DNA from: Tabrizicola sp. TH137
GTDB taxonomy: Bacteria; Pseudomonadota; Alphaproteobacteria; Rhodobacterales; Rhodobacteraceae
Reading direction: 5' to 3'
Assembly: GCF_002855575.1 (NCBI RefSeq)
Contig: NZ_PKRQ01000004.1
Location: forward strand, 1 to 64,000
DNA: 64,000 nucleotides
The stretch's first letter is position 1, and each line of letters begins with the position of its first letter. The notes beneath the pieces are model-generated. The model was not told the origin of the DNA and made no database searches. It saw only the letters and a list, made by a program, of their open reading frames with translations. Shown piece after piece: positions 33,266 through 41,921 of this stretch. Position numbers and translations under genes: made by a program.

Positions 33266-33468
33266 TCCGCCGCGCAGAGCCTGCTTGACCAAAGGCCGGT
33301 CGCCGGTGCACCCTTGGCCCATGCTGACCCGTATCGCCGCCACGAGCTATTACTTTACCGACGCTTCATAGGCGGCCGGTCAGCGTTTTTCACCAGAAAC
33401 CAGACCAGATAGGCCGCCCCTGCGGGTGGTTGGTCCAACATCTCTCGCAGCGGCGGCGGGAGATGACC

Positions 33469-33906
33469 ATGAAGACCGAAATCCGCCCCGAAATTCGCTC
33501 CGAGATTCGCCTCGCCACCCCCGATGACCTGCCCGCGCTCCACCCGATGTCGCAGCAACTGGCCGCCCATCTGGGCGATGCGCCCCGCGATGCCGAAACG
33601 CTCCAGCGCGACGCCTTCATCCTGCCCGGCACCCGCGCCCTCGTCGCCCGGCGTGGCGAAGAAACGCTGGGCTACATCCTGATGCGCCTGACCCGCGACC
33701 CCATCACCTGGGCCTCCGGCTATGAGATCACCGAACTCTTCGTCGCCACCCCCCACCGCCGTCGCGGCATCGGCCGCCGCCTGATCGGCGCCGCAAGATT
33801 GCTGGCCGAGGCGGAAGGCCGCGCCACCCTCGCCATCACCCCCGCCATGGCCGCCCTCACCGGCAGCATGGGCGCCGCCCGCGCCCTTCCCCTCGCTCTG
33901 GCCTGA
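33469..33906 (+). CDS. GNAT family N-acetyltransferase
   Basis: A 145-aa acetyltransferase. The acetyl-CoA-binding motif A is RRRGIGRRLIGAAR, preceded by the beta-strand ITELFVATP; the N-terminal part RLATPDDLPALHPMSQQLAAH is typical. The start at 33469 has GGGAG about 6 bp upstream. The substrate is unknown. It lies 49 bp before polA on the same strand and may be co-transcribed. Confidence 0.82.
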   Translation: MKTEIRPEIRSEIRLATPDDLPALHPMSQQLAAHLGDAPRDAETLQRDAFILPGTRALVARRGEETLGYILMRLTRDPITWASGYEITELFVATPHRRRGIGRRLIGAARLLAEAEGRATLAITPAMAALTGSMGAARALPLALA

Positions 33907-33955
33907 GGCAGCCGATCATGCCATACCACCCCCAGCGTGACGACGGAGGATGACC

Positions 33956-36796
33956 ATGGGCTTCGGCAAGGGCTGCCACCTGCACCTGATCGACGGATCG
34001 GCCTATATCTTCCGCGCCTATCACGCGCTGCCCCCGCTCACGCGGAAATCCGACGGCCTCCCCGTCGGGGCGGTGGCGGGCTTCTGCAACATGCTTTTCC
34101 GCTATGTCGAAGGCAACAAGGGCCCCGATGCCCCGAACGGCGCCCCCACCCATGTCGCCGTCATCTTCGACCATTCCTCCGAAACCTTCCGCAACGCGAT
34201 CTACCCGCTCTACAAGGCCAATCGCCCCGAACTGCCCGAAGACCTGCGCCCGCAATTCCCCCTCACGCGCGACGCCACCCGCGCCTTCAACATCGCCTGT
34301 ATCGAAACCGAAGGCTATGAGGCCGACGACATCATCGCCACCCTCGCCCGGCAGGCGACCGAAGCCGGCGGCGACGTCACCATCATCTCCTCCGACAAGG
34401 ACCTGATGCAGCTTGTCGGCCCCGGCGTGATGATGTTCGACCCGATGAAGACCCGCACCATCGGCCCTGACGAGGTGTTCGAAAAATTCGGCGTCGGCCC
34501 CGACCGCGTGGTCGATGTGCAGGCCCTCTCCGGCGACAGCGTGGACAATGTCCCCGGCGCACCCGGCATCGGCATCAAGACCGCCGCCCTGCTCATCCAG
34601 GAATATGGCGATCTCGAAACCCTCCTCGCCCGCGCCGCCGAAATCAAACAGCCGAAGCGCCGCGAAGCGCTCATCGACAATGCCGATCTCATCCGCATTT
34701 CCCGGCAACTCGTCCAGCTCAAGGCCGATACCCCCCTCGACGTCACCCTCGACGATCTGGAGGTCCGCCCCCCTGAACCCGAGGCGCTGGTCGGCTTCCT
34801 CAACCAGATGGAATTCCGCACCCTCACCCGCCGCGTGGCCGACAGTCTCAAGGTCTCCCCCCCCGCCCCTCTGCCCGAAGGCAAGGGCACGAACCTGAAC
34901 CACCCGGAACCCGCCCCCGGCCCCGACCGCCTGCCCTTCGACCACGCCGCCTATGAGGCGATCACCACCGCCGATGCCCTGCACAGATGGATCGCCACCA
35001 TCCGCGACCACGGCACCGTGGCGGTGGACACCGAAACCACCTCGCTCGATGAAATGCGGGCCGAACTTGTCGGCATCTCCCTCTCCGTCACTGCCGGAAA
35101 GGCGGCCTATATCCCCCTGACCCATCGCTCCGGCACGGATGACCTTTTCGGCACGTCCCAACTCGCCAAAGGCCAACTGCCGATCGACGATGTTCTGGCC
35201 GCCCTCAAACCCGTCCTCGAAGACCCGGCCATCCTCAAGATCGGCCAGAACATGAAATACGACTGGAAGATCTTCGCCCGCCATGGCATCCGCATCACCC
35301 CCTTCGACGACACGATGCTCATGTCCTCCGCCCTCCATGCCGGGCTGAACTCCCACGGCATGGACGCCCTCTCCGAAACCCATCTGGGCCACCTGCCCAT
35401 CCCGATCAAATCCCTCCTCGGCACCGGCAAATCTGCCGTCACCTTCGACCGGGTCGCCATCCCCGATGCCGTGAAATACGCCGCCGAAGACGCCGACATC
35501 ACCCTCCGCCTCTGGCAGCATTTCAAGCCGCAACTCCATCGCGGCCATGTCACCACCGTCTATGAGACCCTCGAACGCCCCCTCGTCCCCGTGCTGGCGG
35601 AAATGGAAATGGCGGGCATCCAGGTGGACCGCGACACCCTCTCCCGCATGTCCAACGCCTTCGCGCAAAAGATGGCGGGGCTGGAGGCCGAGATTCAGGA
35701 TATCGCCGGCGAACCCTTCAATGTCGGCTCGCCCAAGCAACTGGGCGAAATCCTCTTCGACAGGATGCAGGTCCCCGGCGGCGAAAAGGGCAAGACCGGG
35801 GCCTATGCCACCGGGGCCGACATCCTCGAAGACATCACGACGCTGGAAGACACTCACCCCGATGCCGCCCGCCTCGCCGCCCGCGTCCTCGACTGGCGGC
35901 AGATCGCGAAACTGAAATCCACCTATACCGACGCGCTTCAGGATCACATCCACCCGGAAACGGGCCGCGTCCACACCTCCTATTCCATCACCGGGGCGGT
36001 GACGGGCCGCCTCTCCTCCACCGACCCGAACCTCCAGAACATCCCCGTCCGCACGGAAGAAGGCCGCCGCATCCGCGAGGCTTTCGTCGCCCCCAAAGGC
36101 CGCCTCCTCGTCTCGCTCGACTACAGCCAGATCGAGCTGCGCATCCTCGCCCACATCGCCGACATCCCCGAATTGCAAAAGGCTTTCCGCGACGGGCTCG
36201 ACATCCACGCCCTCACCGCCTCCGAGATGTTCAACGTCCCGCTCGACCAGATGACCTCCGACATCCGCCGTCAGGCCAAGGCCATCAATTTCGGCGTCAT
36301 CTACGGCATCTCCGGCTTCGGCCTCGCCCGCAACCTCCGCATCCCGCGGGCCGAGGCGCAGGGTTTCATCGACCGCTATTTCCAGCGCTTCCCCGGCATC
36401 AAGGGCTATATGGACGCCACCGTGAAAGAGGCGCAGGCGCGCGGCTTCGTCACCACCCTCTTCGGGCGCAAGATCCACACGCCCGAAATCAATGCCAAGG
36501 GCCCCACCGCAGGCTTCGCCAAACGCGCCGCGATCAACGCCCCCATCCAGGGCACCGCCGCCGATGTCATCCGCCGCGCCATGATCCGCATGCCCGCCGC
36601 CATCGAAGGCCTCCCCGCGCGGATGCTCCTGCAAGTCCATGACGAACTGCTGTTCGAGGTGGACGAAGACGCCGCCCCCACCCTCGCCGCCCGCGCGAAA
36701 GAGGTGATGGAGGCCGCCGCCCATCCCGCCGTCCATTTCAAGGTCCCGCTGATCGTCGAGGCAGGCCAAGGCCGCACATGGGCCGAGGCGCATTGA
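33956..36796 (+). CDS. polA: DNA polymerase I
   Basis: A 946-aa three-domain PolI. The 5'-nuclease domain (about 1-290) has LIDGSAYIFRAYHALPP, ETEGYEADDIIATLA, TIISSDKDLMQLV and VPGAPGIGIKTAA. The 3'-5' exonuclease domain (about 325-515) keeps its acidic site (VDTETTSLDE, KYAAEDADITL), so proofreading should be active. The polymerase domain has SITGAVTGRLSSTDPNLQNI, LDYSQIELRILAH, RRQAKAINFGVIYGISGFG and LLQVHDELLFEV. The start MGFGKGCHLHLIDG is chosen over an ATG 6 bp up, which sits directly on the GGAGG. Confidence 0.97.
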   Translation: MGFGKGCHLHLIDGSAYIFRAYHALPPLTRKSDGLPVGAVAGFCNMLFRYVEGNKGPDAPNGAPTHVAVIFDHSSETFRNAIYPLYKANRPELPEDLRPQFPLTRDATRAFNIACIETEGYEADDIIATLARQATEAGGDVTIISSDKDLMQLVGPGVMMFDPMKTRTIGPDEVFEKFGVGPDRVVDVQALSGDSVDNVPGAPGIGIKTAALLIQEYGDLETLLARAAEIKQPKRREALIDNADLIRISRQLVQLKADTPLDVTLDDLEVRPPEPEALVGFLNQMEFRTLTRRVADSLKVSPPAPLPEGKGTNLNHPEPAPGPDRLPFDHAAYEAITTADALHRWIATIRDHGTVAVDTETTSLDEMRAELVGISLSVTAGKAAYIPLTHRSGTDDLFGTSQLAKGQLPIDDVLAALKPVLEDPAILKIGQNMKYDWKIFARHGIRITPFDDTMLMSSALHAGLNSHGMDALSETHLGHLPIPIKSLLGTGKSAVTFDRVAIPDAVKYAAEDADITLRLWQHFKPQLHRGHVTTVYETLERPLVPVLAEMEMAGIQVDRDTLSRMSNAFAQKMAGLEAEIQDIAGEPFNVGSPKQLGEILFDRMQVPGGEKGKTGAYATGADILEDITTLEDTHPDAARLAARVLDWRQIAKLKSTYTDALQDHIHPETGRVHTSYSITGAVTGRLSSTDPNLQNIPVRTEEGRRIREAFVAPKGRLLVSLDYSQIELRILAHIADIPELQKAFRDGLDIHALTASEMFNVPLDQMTSDIRRQAKAINFGVIYGISGFGLARNLRIPRAEAQGFIDRYFQRFPGIKGYMDATVKEAQARGFVTTLFGRKIHTPEINAKGPTAGFAKRAAINAPIQGTAADVIRRAMIRMPAAIEGLPARMLLQVHDELLFEVDEDAAPTLAARAKEVMEAAAHPAVHFKVPLIVEAGQGRTWAEAH

Positions 36797-37359
36797 AACA
36801 GCCCGCCCCCCTCACCTTCGCCACGCAGGACGAATGGAACTTCTGGCTCTCCATGCGCCATGACAAGGCCGCCGAGATCTGGCTGCGCATCCCGAAGAAA
36901 GCCACGGGCGAGGCCTCGATCGACTGGGAACAGGCGATGGAAGAGGCGCTCGTCTGGGGCTGGACCGACGCCCAGAAGAAACCCGACGGCCCCAACCACA
37001 TGCTGCACCGCTTCACCCCCCGCCGCCCCGGCAGCCCATGGTCCCCCAAGGCCCGCGCCACGGCGGAAAAGCTGATCGCCGGCGGCTGGATGGAAGAGGC
37101 GGGCCTGGCCGAGGTCGCCCGCGCCCAGGCCGATGGTCGCTGGGCCGCCGCCTATGCCGCCGAAAAACCGACCGAGATCCCCGACGACGTCCTCACCACC
37201 CTCGCCATCGCCTCCGAAGCCGCCCAGGCCGCCTTCACCGCCCTGCCGCACAAGGCCCGCGCCGCCCTCGCCTTCCGCCTCGCCACCGCCAAATCCCCCT
37301 CCGTCCGCGCCCGCCGCATCGCAGATTTCATCGCCGGGCTGGACCGGGGCACCCCATGA
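36778..37359 (+). CDS. YdeI/OmpD-associated family protein
   Basis: A 193-aa protein of the YdeI/OmdA family. It shows EWNFWLSMRHDKAAEIWLRI, IDWEQAMEEALVWGWTDAQKK and HRFTPRRPGSPWSPKA, with a C-terminal TEIPDDVLTTLAIASEAAQAAF segment. Function is uncertain; some members are linked to resistance to peptides. Its start lies within the last codons of polA, and its stop overlaps the ATG of the broken mmcQ-like gene (ATGA), so the three are in one operon. Confidence 0.85.
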   Translation: MGRGALKQPAPLTFATQDEWNFWLSMRHDKAAEIWLRIPKKATGEASIDWEQAMEEALVWGWTDAQKKPDGPNHMLHRFTPRRPGSPWSPKARATAEKLIAGGWMEEAGLAEVARAQADGRWAAAYAAEKPTEIPDDVLTTLAIASEAAQAAFTALPHKARAALAFRLATAKSPSVRARRIADFIAGLDRGTP

Positions 37360-37715
37360 TCGCCACCTGGCCCGACCTCCGCGCCTTTGCCCTTGCCCTC
37401 AACCTCCCCGAGGTCACCCTCGCCACCCCCTAGGGGCATGAGGCGCTCAAGGCCCATGGCAAGCTCTGGTGCTTCTGGTCCCCCTATGAAGACACCGCCG
37501 TCTTCAAGGCCGGGCGCGAGGAACGCGAGATGCTGATGCAGGCCGACCCCGCGACCTTCTTCCTCCACCCCCATTACATCCCCCACAATCTCGTCCTCGT
37601 CCGCGCCGGACGGATAGACCCGGCCTGGGCCCGCCCTCGCCTGATCCGCCACTGGCGCGAAGCCGCCCCGAAACGATGGCTCAAGGCCTGGGACGCGGCC
37701 AATCCCCACCCCTGA
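37356..37715 (+). pseudogene. MmcQ/YjbR-like protein interrupted by an in-frame TAG
   Basis: The reading frame from the ATG at 37356 matches the MmcQ/YjbR DNA-binding-like family across 119 codons: WPDLRAFALALNLPEVTLATP, then a stop, then GHEALKAHGKLWCFWSPYED, FKAGREEREMLMQADPATFF, HPHYIPHNLVLVRAGRID and RHWREAAPKRWLKAWDAA. The TAG at 37431-37433 falls exactly where relatives have Trp (PWGH), so one G-to-A change in TGG explains it. Everything downstream remains in frame without further damage, so inactivation is recent, or it could be a sequencing error or read-through. An internal start at 37530 would give only a fragment. Confidence 0.85.
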
Positions 37716-37724
37716 CTCCGCCCC

Positions 37725-37848
37725 TTCATCTTGGCCCAAATACTCGCAGGGGGTGAATGGCCGCGCAGCGGACAGAGGGGGCGGCACGCCCCCTGACGCG
37801 GAGCGGGACGCGCCCCCGCGCGGCCCGCGACCAAAAAGGCTTGCGCGG
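37725..37848 (+). repeat. Dispersed TTCATCTTGG element, copy C
   Basis: Starts TTCATCTTGGCCCAAATAC, then AGGGGGTGAATGGCC, GC-rich inverted segments (GAGGGGGCGG...CCCCCTGA) and the ending CAAAAAGGCTTGCGCGGCC. The block order is the same as at 3047-3172. It lies directly behind the mmcQ-like pseudogene. Confidence 0.72.
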
Positions 37849-37932
37849 CCCCCGAAAGGGGGGCGCGCGCCGCCGGATCACCGCCCCTCACCGCGCCCGG
37901 TTAACCTTAACGCGTCATCAACCCAACGCCCG

Positions 37933-37990
37933 CCGCGTGGCCACAGTTTGCGGCACAGAATGCGGCACAGAACAGGGCACAGCCGTTTCC
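37933..37990. repeat. 12-bp periodic GSCACAG array, copy 2
   Basis: GCCACAG or GGCACAG units begin at 37940, 37952, 37964 and 37976, exactly 12 bp apart. The opening GCGTGGCCACAGTTTGCGG is identical to that at 3697. It ends about 25 bp before the stop of the minus-strand DUF1203 gene, as copy 1 does behind gshA. Confidence 0.75.
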
Positions 37991-38015
37991 GGGTCAGAAT
38001 TCCCGGATTGAAACT

Positions 38016-38477
38016 TTAACCCCGCTCCACCCGGAGCTGAAAACAATTGTTCCGCGCCGATCGGACATGCACGAAATCCACCCCCGGCATCTCAAGCAGT
38101 TCTGCCGCCCGCGCCGGAATCCGCCCCGTCGGAACCACCCCGCCCGTGCCATAGACGATCCGCTCATCCGCCCCATATCCCCGGACGATGTAATCGGGCG
38201 AGGCAAGGATTTCAGGCACATCCGCCCCGCCCCCCGCCTCGCATTCCTCCGCGCACAGGAAGATCGGCCCCGTCTCCGCATAGGGCTGCACCGCGCCAAA
38301 GGGCCGATGCGCCAGCACCAGCATTTCCTTGCCCTCCGGGATCATCCGCAGGCAATGGCGGCAGGGGTTTCCACCCCCGTCCGAAACCTTCCGCTCAGGC
38401 AAAAGCCCATAGGAATCAACACCCCCCGCCTGATAGTGGCGGGCAATCCCGGTCGGGATGGGAACAAAGCGCAGCAT
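38016..38477 (-). CDS. DUF1203 family protein
   Basis: A 153-aa soluble protein. Hallmarks are NPCRHCLRMIPEGKEMLVLAHRPF-like text (seen here as CRHCLRMIPEGKE and LAHRPFGAVQPYAETGPIF), a Cys in FLCAEECE, and DYIVRGYGADERIVYGTGG. Conserved cysteines (CRHC and C...C) suggest metal or thiol chemistry, but no function is established. It is separated from the HIT gene by 70 bp on the same strand. Confidence 0.9.
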   Translation of the reverse strand: MLRFVPIPTGIARHYQAGGVDSYGLLPERKVSDGGGNPCRHCLRMIPEGKEMLVLAHRPFGAVQPYAETGPIFLCAEECEAGGGADVPEILASPDYIVRGYGADERIVYGTGGVVPTGRIPARAAELLEMPGVDFVHVRSARNNCFQLRVERG

Positions 38478-38547
38478 GGCAAACCTCCATCAGAAGGCCC
38501 CCATCCTGCCCGTCAGGACGCGCCCGCGCGACCCGATCCTTGCGCTT

Positions 38548-38937
38548 TCACTCGCGCGACAGCATCCGCCCCAGGGGCGCGCCCCCCACGATATGCAGGT
38601 GGTAATGCGGCACTTCCTGCCCGCCATGCCCGCCCGCATTGGTGATCCCGCGATAGCCCGCCCCGCCATCGCCAAGGCTCACCCCCAGCATGGCGCAGAC
38701 ACTCGCCGCGGTGCGGTGGAAATCCACGATCTCGGCATCGCTCGCCTCGGCGCAGAAATGATCGAAGGTGACATAGGGCCCCTTCGGGATCACCAGCACG
38801 TGATGCGGCGCCTGCGGGTTGATGTCGTGGAAGGCCAGCGTGTGATCCGTCTCGATCACCGTCTTGTTCGGGATCTCGCCGCGCAGGATGCGGGCGAAGA
38901 TATTCGTCGGGTCATAGCTGTGCGGCATGTCTGTCAA
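38548..38937 (-). CDS. HIT-family hydrolase (HinT-like)
   Basis: A 129-aa histidine-triad protein. The triad EVPHYHLHIVGG (HxHxH) is near the C-terminus; NIFARILRGEIPNKTVIE and LVIPKGPYVTFDHF are typical of HinT/PKCI-type purine phosphoramidases. It probably hydrolyses AMP-lysine or similar nucleotide phosphoramidates in the cytoplasm. Its start overlaps the GT14-type gene stop by 4 bp, so it is translated after that gene; the pairing may be incidental. Confidence 0.92.
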   Translation of the reverse strand: MTDMPHSYDPTNIFARILRGEIPNKTVIETDHTLAFHDINPQAPHHVLVIPKGPYVTFDHFCAEASDAEIVDFHRTAASVCAMLGVSLGDGGAGYRGITNAGGHGGQEVPHYHLHIVGGAPLGRMLSRE

Positions 38938-40511
38938 TCCACGAAAAGATGTCCGGTCGCTGCGATCTCTCGCGCCTTTTCCACCGGAATATCAAGGAAT
39001 TCCGCCAAAGGCAGCGTGTTTTCATCCACGCTCGCGCTCTGCCGGATGCGATGGAATCCGGGGAAGTTCGCATCCCGGATGCGGTCGCTCTCGAACTTCA
39101 CGTCATAGCGGATCGTCGGCAGCAGCCGGTCGATCGTCTCCTTCGGCGTGCGATCCCCGGCCAGCCCGACCCGCCGCGCATGGCCGATCAGATAATCGTC
39201 GGTGAAATCGCATTCGATCTCCAACAGACGCACCGCCGCCTTGTCGTTATAGAAATCCTGCATCAGGTCCACATTGGCCGGGTCGATGCAGAACAGCAGC
39301 CGGTCCGTCTGCCAATAGTCGAACAGCATCCGCACCAGCGCCCGCCGGTGCCGCGTCCGTTTCTCCAGCGTGGTCTGGATGCCGCCCAGATCGGGCAGCG
39401 GCGTCGCCCCCTCGTTGAACAGATAGTCGATGGCGGGCAGGTTCGTCACATCCCGCACCCGCTCCACCAACCGCTTGGCGACATGCCATTTCTTGCAGGT
39501 CACCATCATCAGGGTCCGCTCCCGGCCGAGCGAGGCCTCGCGTTCCCAGAACCGAGGCGCAAAGCGCCGCCCCACCCGGCCCCGCCCCGTCAGGAACCGG
39601 AACAGGCTCCGCCCCTCGTTCGAGATGGTGAACTGCACCCCGCGCGACGCATAAAGCTTGCCCAGCCGCTCCTTCAGATCCTTCGCATCCGCCGAAACCT
39701 TCCGCGCGAACAGGTAATCCTGGCTCAGCAGCAGGTCGTAATGGTCGTTGTAGAAAGTCACCGGCATCCCGTAATCGGTGAACATCAGGAAGGTCAGCGT
39801 CCGCGACCGGATCTCCGCCTCCGGCACCAGATGGCGCACCAGCGTCTGGAAAAAGGTCTCGTCCGGAATCCAGGTCGTGCGGAAGAACCGCATCACATCC
39901 TTGCGCTGGCGGCAGAAGTCCAGCACCGCCTCCACCGTCCGCCGCCGCAGGCACCACCACTGGCTGCCGATCATGATCTGCAAATCCGCCGGCACCTGCC
40001 GCGCCAGCCCCAGCCGCTGCTGCACCTGCATGGACCCGTAGAACAGCCGCTTCTGCGCGCGTTCGTTGAACCAGTGCCGATAGATCAGCCGCTCTTCCTT
40101 GATCCCGGTCTTGATCCAGTCCGAGGTGAAGAAATCAAAGCTTTCGATGTAGTCCAGTTCCTCGCGGTCCAGGAAGGCATGGGCATATTCCGCCGATTTG
40201 ATCGGCATGCAGTCCCCCGACAGCATGTAGAAATGCGTCGCATAGGGAAAGGCCTCCACCGCCGCTTGCGTGGCAAGGATCGTGGCCTCCACAAGGCTCC
40301 ACTCACCCCAGCCGCATTTGATCCGCTTGCGCGCAAAAGTGACCGATCCGTTGCCCTTCAACGCGGTCTGGATGCGCTCGAAAGCCTCGCGCGGGGCGCG
40401 GGCGTCGAAATGGATCGAAACGAAATCCCCCGCCGCCGTCAGGCGCTGCGCCTGGGCGACGATCCCGTCCGGGTCTTTGTGACACAACAGGATATAGGCG
40501 ATCTTGGCCAT
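38934..40511 (-). CDS. GT14-like beta-1,6-N-acetylglucosaminyltransferase
   Basis: A 525-aa protein. The N-terminal half resembles the core-2/I-branching GT14 family: KIAYILLCHKDPDGIVAQAQ, FVSIHFDARAP, WSLVEATILATQAAVEAF, YMLSGDCMPIKSAEYAHAFL, SQWWCLRR and WIPDETFFQTLV. The C-terminal 250 residues are an extra domain of the kind found in Rhodobacteraceae homologues (LMMVTCKKWHVAKRLVERV). It probably adds branching GlcNAc to a surface glycan. It is divergent from a sulfotransferase gene across a 185-bp AT-rich region. Confidence 0.85.
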   Translation of the reverse strand: MAKIAYILLCHKDPDGIVAQAQRLTAAGDFVSIHFDARAPREAFERIQTALKGNGSVTFARKRIKCGWGEWSLVEATILATQAAVEAFPYATHFYMLSGDCMPIKSAEYAHAFLDREELDYIESFDFFTSDWIKTGIKEERLIYRHWFNERAQKRLFYGSMQVQQRLGLARQVPADLQIMIGSQWWCLRRRTVEAVLDFCRQRKDVMRFFRTTWIPDETFFQTLVRHLVPEAEIRSRTLTFLMFTDYGMPVTFYNDHYDLLLSQDYLFARKVSADAKDLKERLGKLYASRGVQFTISNEGRSLFRFLTGRGRVGRRFAPRFWEREASLGRERTLMMVTCKKWHVAKRLVERVRDVTNLPAIDYLFNEGATPLPDLGGIQTTLEKRTRHRRALVRMLFDYWQTDRLLFCIDPANVDLMQDFYNDKAAVRLLEIECDFTDDYLIGHARRVGLAGDRTPKETIDRLLPTIRYDVKFESDRIRDANFPGFHRIRQSASVDENTLPLAEFLDIPVEKAREIAATGHLFVD

Positions 40512-40696
40512 GGAACCCGAACAGCTAGGGTGCGTTAAGTGTCACGTCTAGGACAAATAACGTCAACGGTCATTGAACAAACATGCTTTCTTTGCTTTTT
40601 TGTGGCCACTCGGCAAGCCAACACATGCTATGCGTGTATTGAATCGAGCATTGGAACGGGCACGTCAGATGTCCCGGCGATTGGAGGCAGAGCGGC

Positions 40697-41515
40697 ATGG
40701 GTTTTCCCGGAATCTGGATGACGGAAAGCGAAAGCGTGGTCTATCGGGTGGTGCCGAAATGCGCCTGCTCGTCCATCGGCCAGATCATGTTCTATTCCGA
40801 CCATGGCCGCTTCTTCGACGGCGATATCCATGACGCCACCGACGGCCTGCACAAATGGGCGCTCGAACGCAGCCAGCCGGTGATCGAATCCGTGGTCAAG
40901 GGCCACAAGGCCTATGCCTTCACCTGCGTCCGCAATCCCTACACCCGCGTGCTCTCCTCCTTCTTCGACAAGATCTGCGGCATCCAGCGCAACGGCAAAC
41001 GCTATCGCGGCAACCTCGTCCCCATGCTCGTGCAGAAATACGGCGTGCAGGTCGGGGGCGAAGACGGCAAGGAAGAGTTCGACCAGATTGCCAGCTTCCG
41101 CCGCTTCCTCCTCTTCGTGCGCGACACCATCCGTTTCCGCAAACCGATGGAACCCGATATCCACTGGTCCTCGATGTCGGGCCATATCTCCACCTTCATC
41201 GTGAATGGCGGGCGCTACGATCACATCTTCTTCACCGAGAAATTCGATGCCGGGATGCAGACCGTGCTCGACAACATCAAGACACGCCACAAGGTGAACC
41301 TGAAGAAGATCCCCAAGTTCAACGAAAGCGAAGGCCACGGCCCCAAGCGCCTGCATCCGGTCGAGGATTACTTCGACGATCTCTCCCACCACCTGATGTG
41401 GGAGATCTACAAGAAGGACTTCCAGCTCTTCCGCTACGATTTCGACGATCCGTCGAACAAGATGCCGAAGGGCGAGGTCGATCTCGACGAGGTCCACGCC
41501 AAGCTCGGCGACTGA
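40697..41515 (+). CDS. Sulfotransferase family protein
   Basis: A 272-aa carbohydrate-type sulfotransferase. The PAPS-binding 5'-phosphosulfate loop is VPKCACSSIGQIMFYS (about 18-34), and the 3'-phosphate motif is FTCVRNPYTRVLSSFFDKI (about 75-92). HWSSMSGHISTFIVNG and FFTEKFDAGMQTVLDNI follow. It would transfer sulfate from PAPS to a sugar, probably on the same polysaccharide modified by the divergent GT14-type enzyme. GGAGG lies 9 bp upstream. Confidence 0.88.
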   Translation: MGFPGIWMTESESVVYRVVPKCACSSIGQIMFYSDHGRFFDGDIHDATDGLHKWALERSQPVIESVVKGHKAYAFTCVRNPYTRVLSSFFDKICGIQRNGKRYRGNLVPMLVQKYGVQVGGEDGKEEFDQIASFRRFLLFVRDTIRFRKPMEPDIHWSSMSGHISTFIVNGGRYDHIFFTEKFDAGMQTVLDNIKTRHKVNLKKIPKFNESEGHGPKRLHPVEDYFDDLSHHLMWEIYKKDFQLFRYDFDDPSNKMPKGEVDLDEVHAKLGD

Positions 41516-41921
41516 GTCGCCCTGCGACACGCGGGCCAGGCGCGAAAGCCGGGCCCTTCGCCCGCGCGGCCCGGCTCGCGGCCACCGCCGCCCTCGGCGA
41601 AAATCCCCGCCTTGATAGGCGGAAAGACCGTCACCCCCGCCCCGCGTCCCCCCCACCGCACCACGGCCCCATAAACGCATGCAGGGCAATTACGTAATAT
41701 ACGTAAACAAATCCTTTACGGCGGTTTCCCCCACCCAGCCCCGGCCCGTTCCGGCAGAACCCCGCCGGGGCTGGGCTTGGCAGCAGGACATCTGAGGTTG
41801 AGTGTCACTGGCACGTTCCGCCCCAACGGCGGCGGATCGCGGGGCAAAGGACCCCAGACCCGAACACCGGACATAGAACACCGGACCCAAAACACCGGAC
41901 ACAGACAAGGAACCCCACCTG
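41516..41921. other. 406-bp intergenic region with hairpin and tandem repeats
   Basis: No gene is seen. A GC-rich hairpin (arms AGCCGGGCC at 41547-41555 and GGCCCGGCT at 41568-41576) may end the sulfotransferase transcript. TTACGTA-ATA-TACGTAA (41690-41706) is a perfect inverted repeat that could be an operator. The 14-bp tandem repeat at 41863 lies directly before the next gene. Confidence 0.55.
41863..41904 (+). repeat. Tandem 14-bp repeat (AACACCGGACnnnn) x3
   Basis: AACACCGGAC begins at 41863, 41877 and 41891, exactly 14 bp apart, with variable 4-bp tails ATAG, CCAA and ACAG. It ends 18 bp before the start codon of the following membrane protein. Confidence 0.8.

Noticed and set aside
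33321-33371. 16-codon mini-frame MLTRIAATSYYFTDAS before the GNAT gene
   Set aside because: It could be a leader peptide, but there is no ribosome site or hairpin pair to support attenuation. It is too short to judge.
33857-36793. A 978-codon open frame antisense to polA
   Set aside because: It mirrors the third-position GC bias of polA, has Gly/Asp/His-rich low-information text and no domain. polA itself is complete with all motifs.
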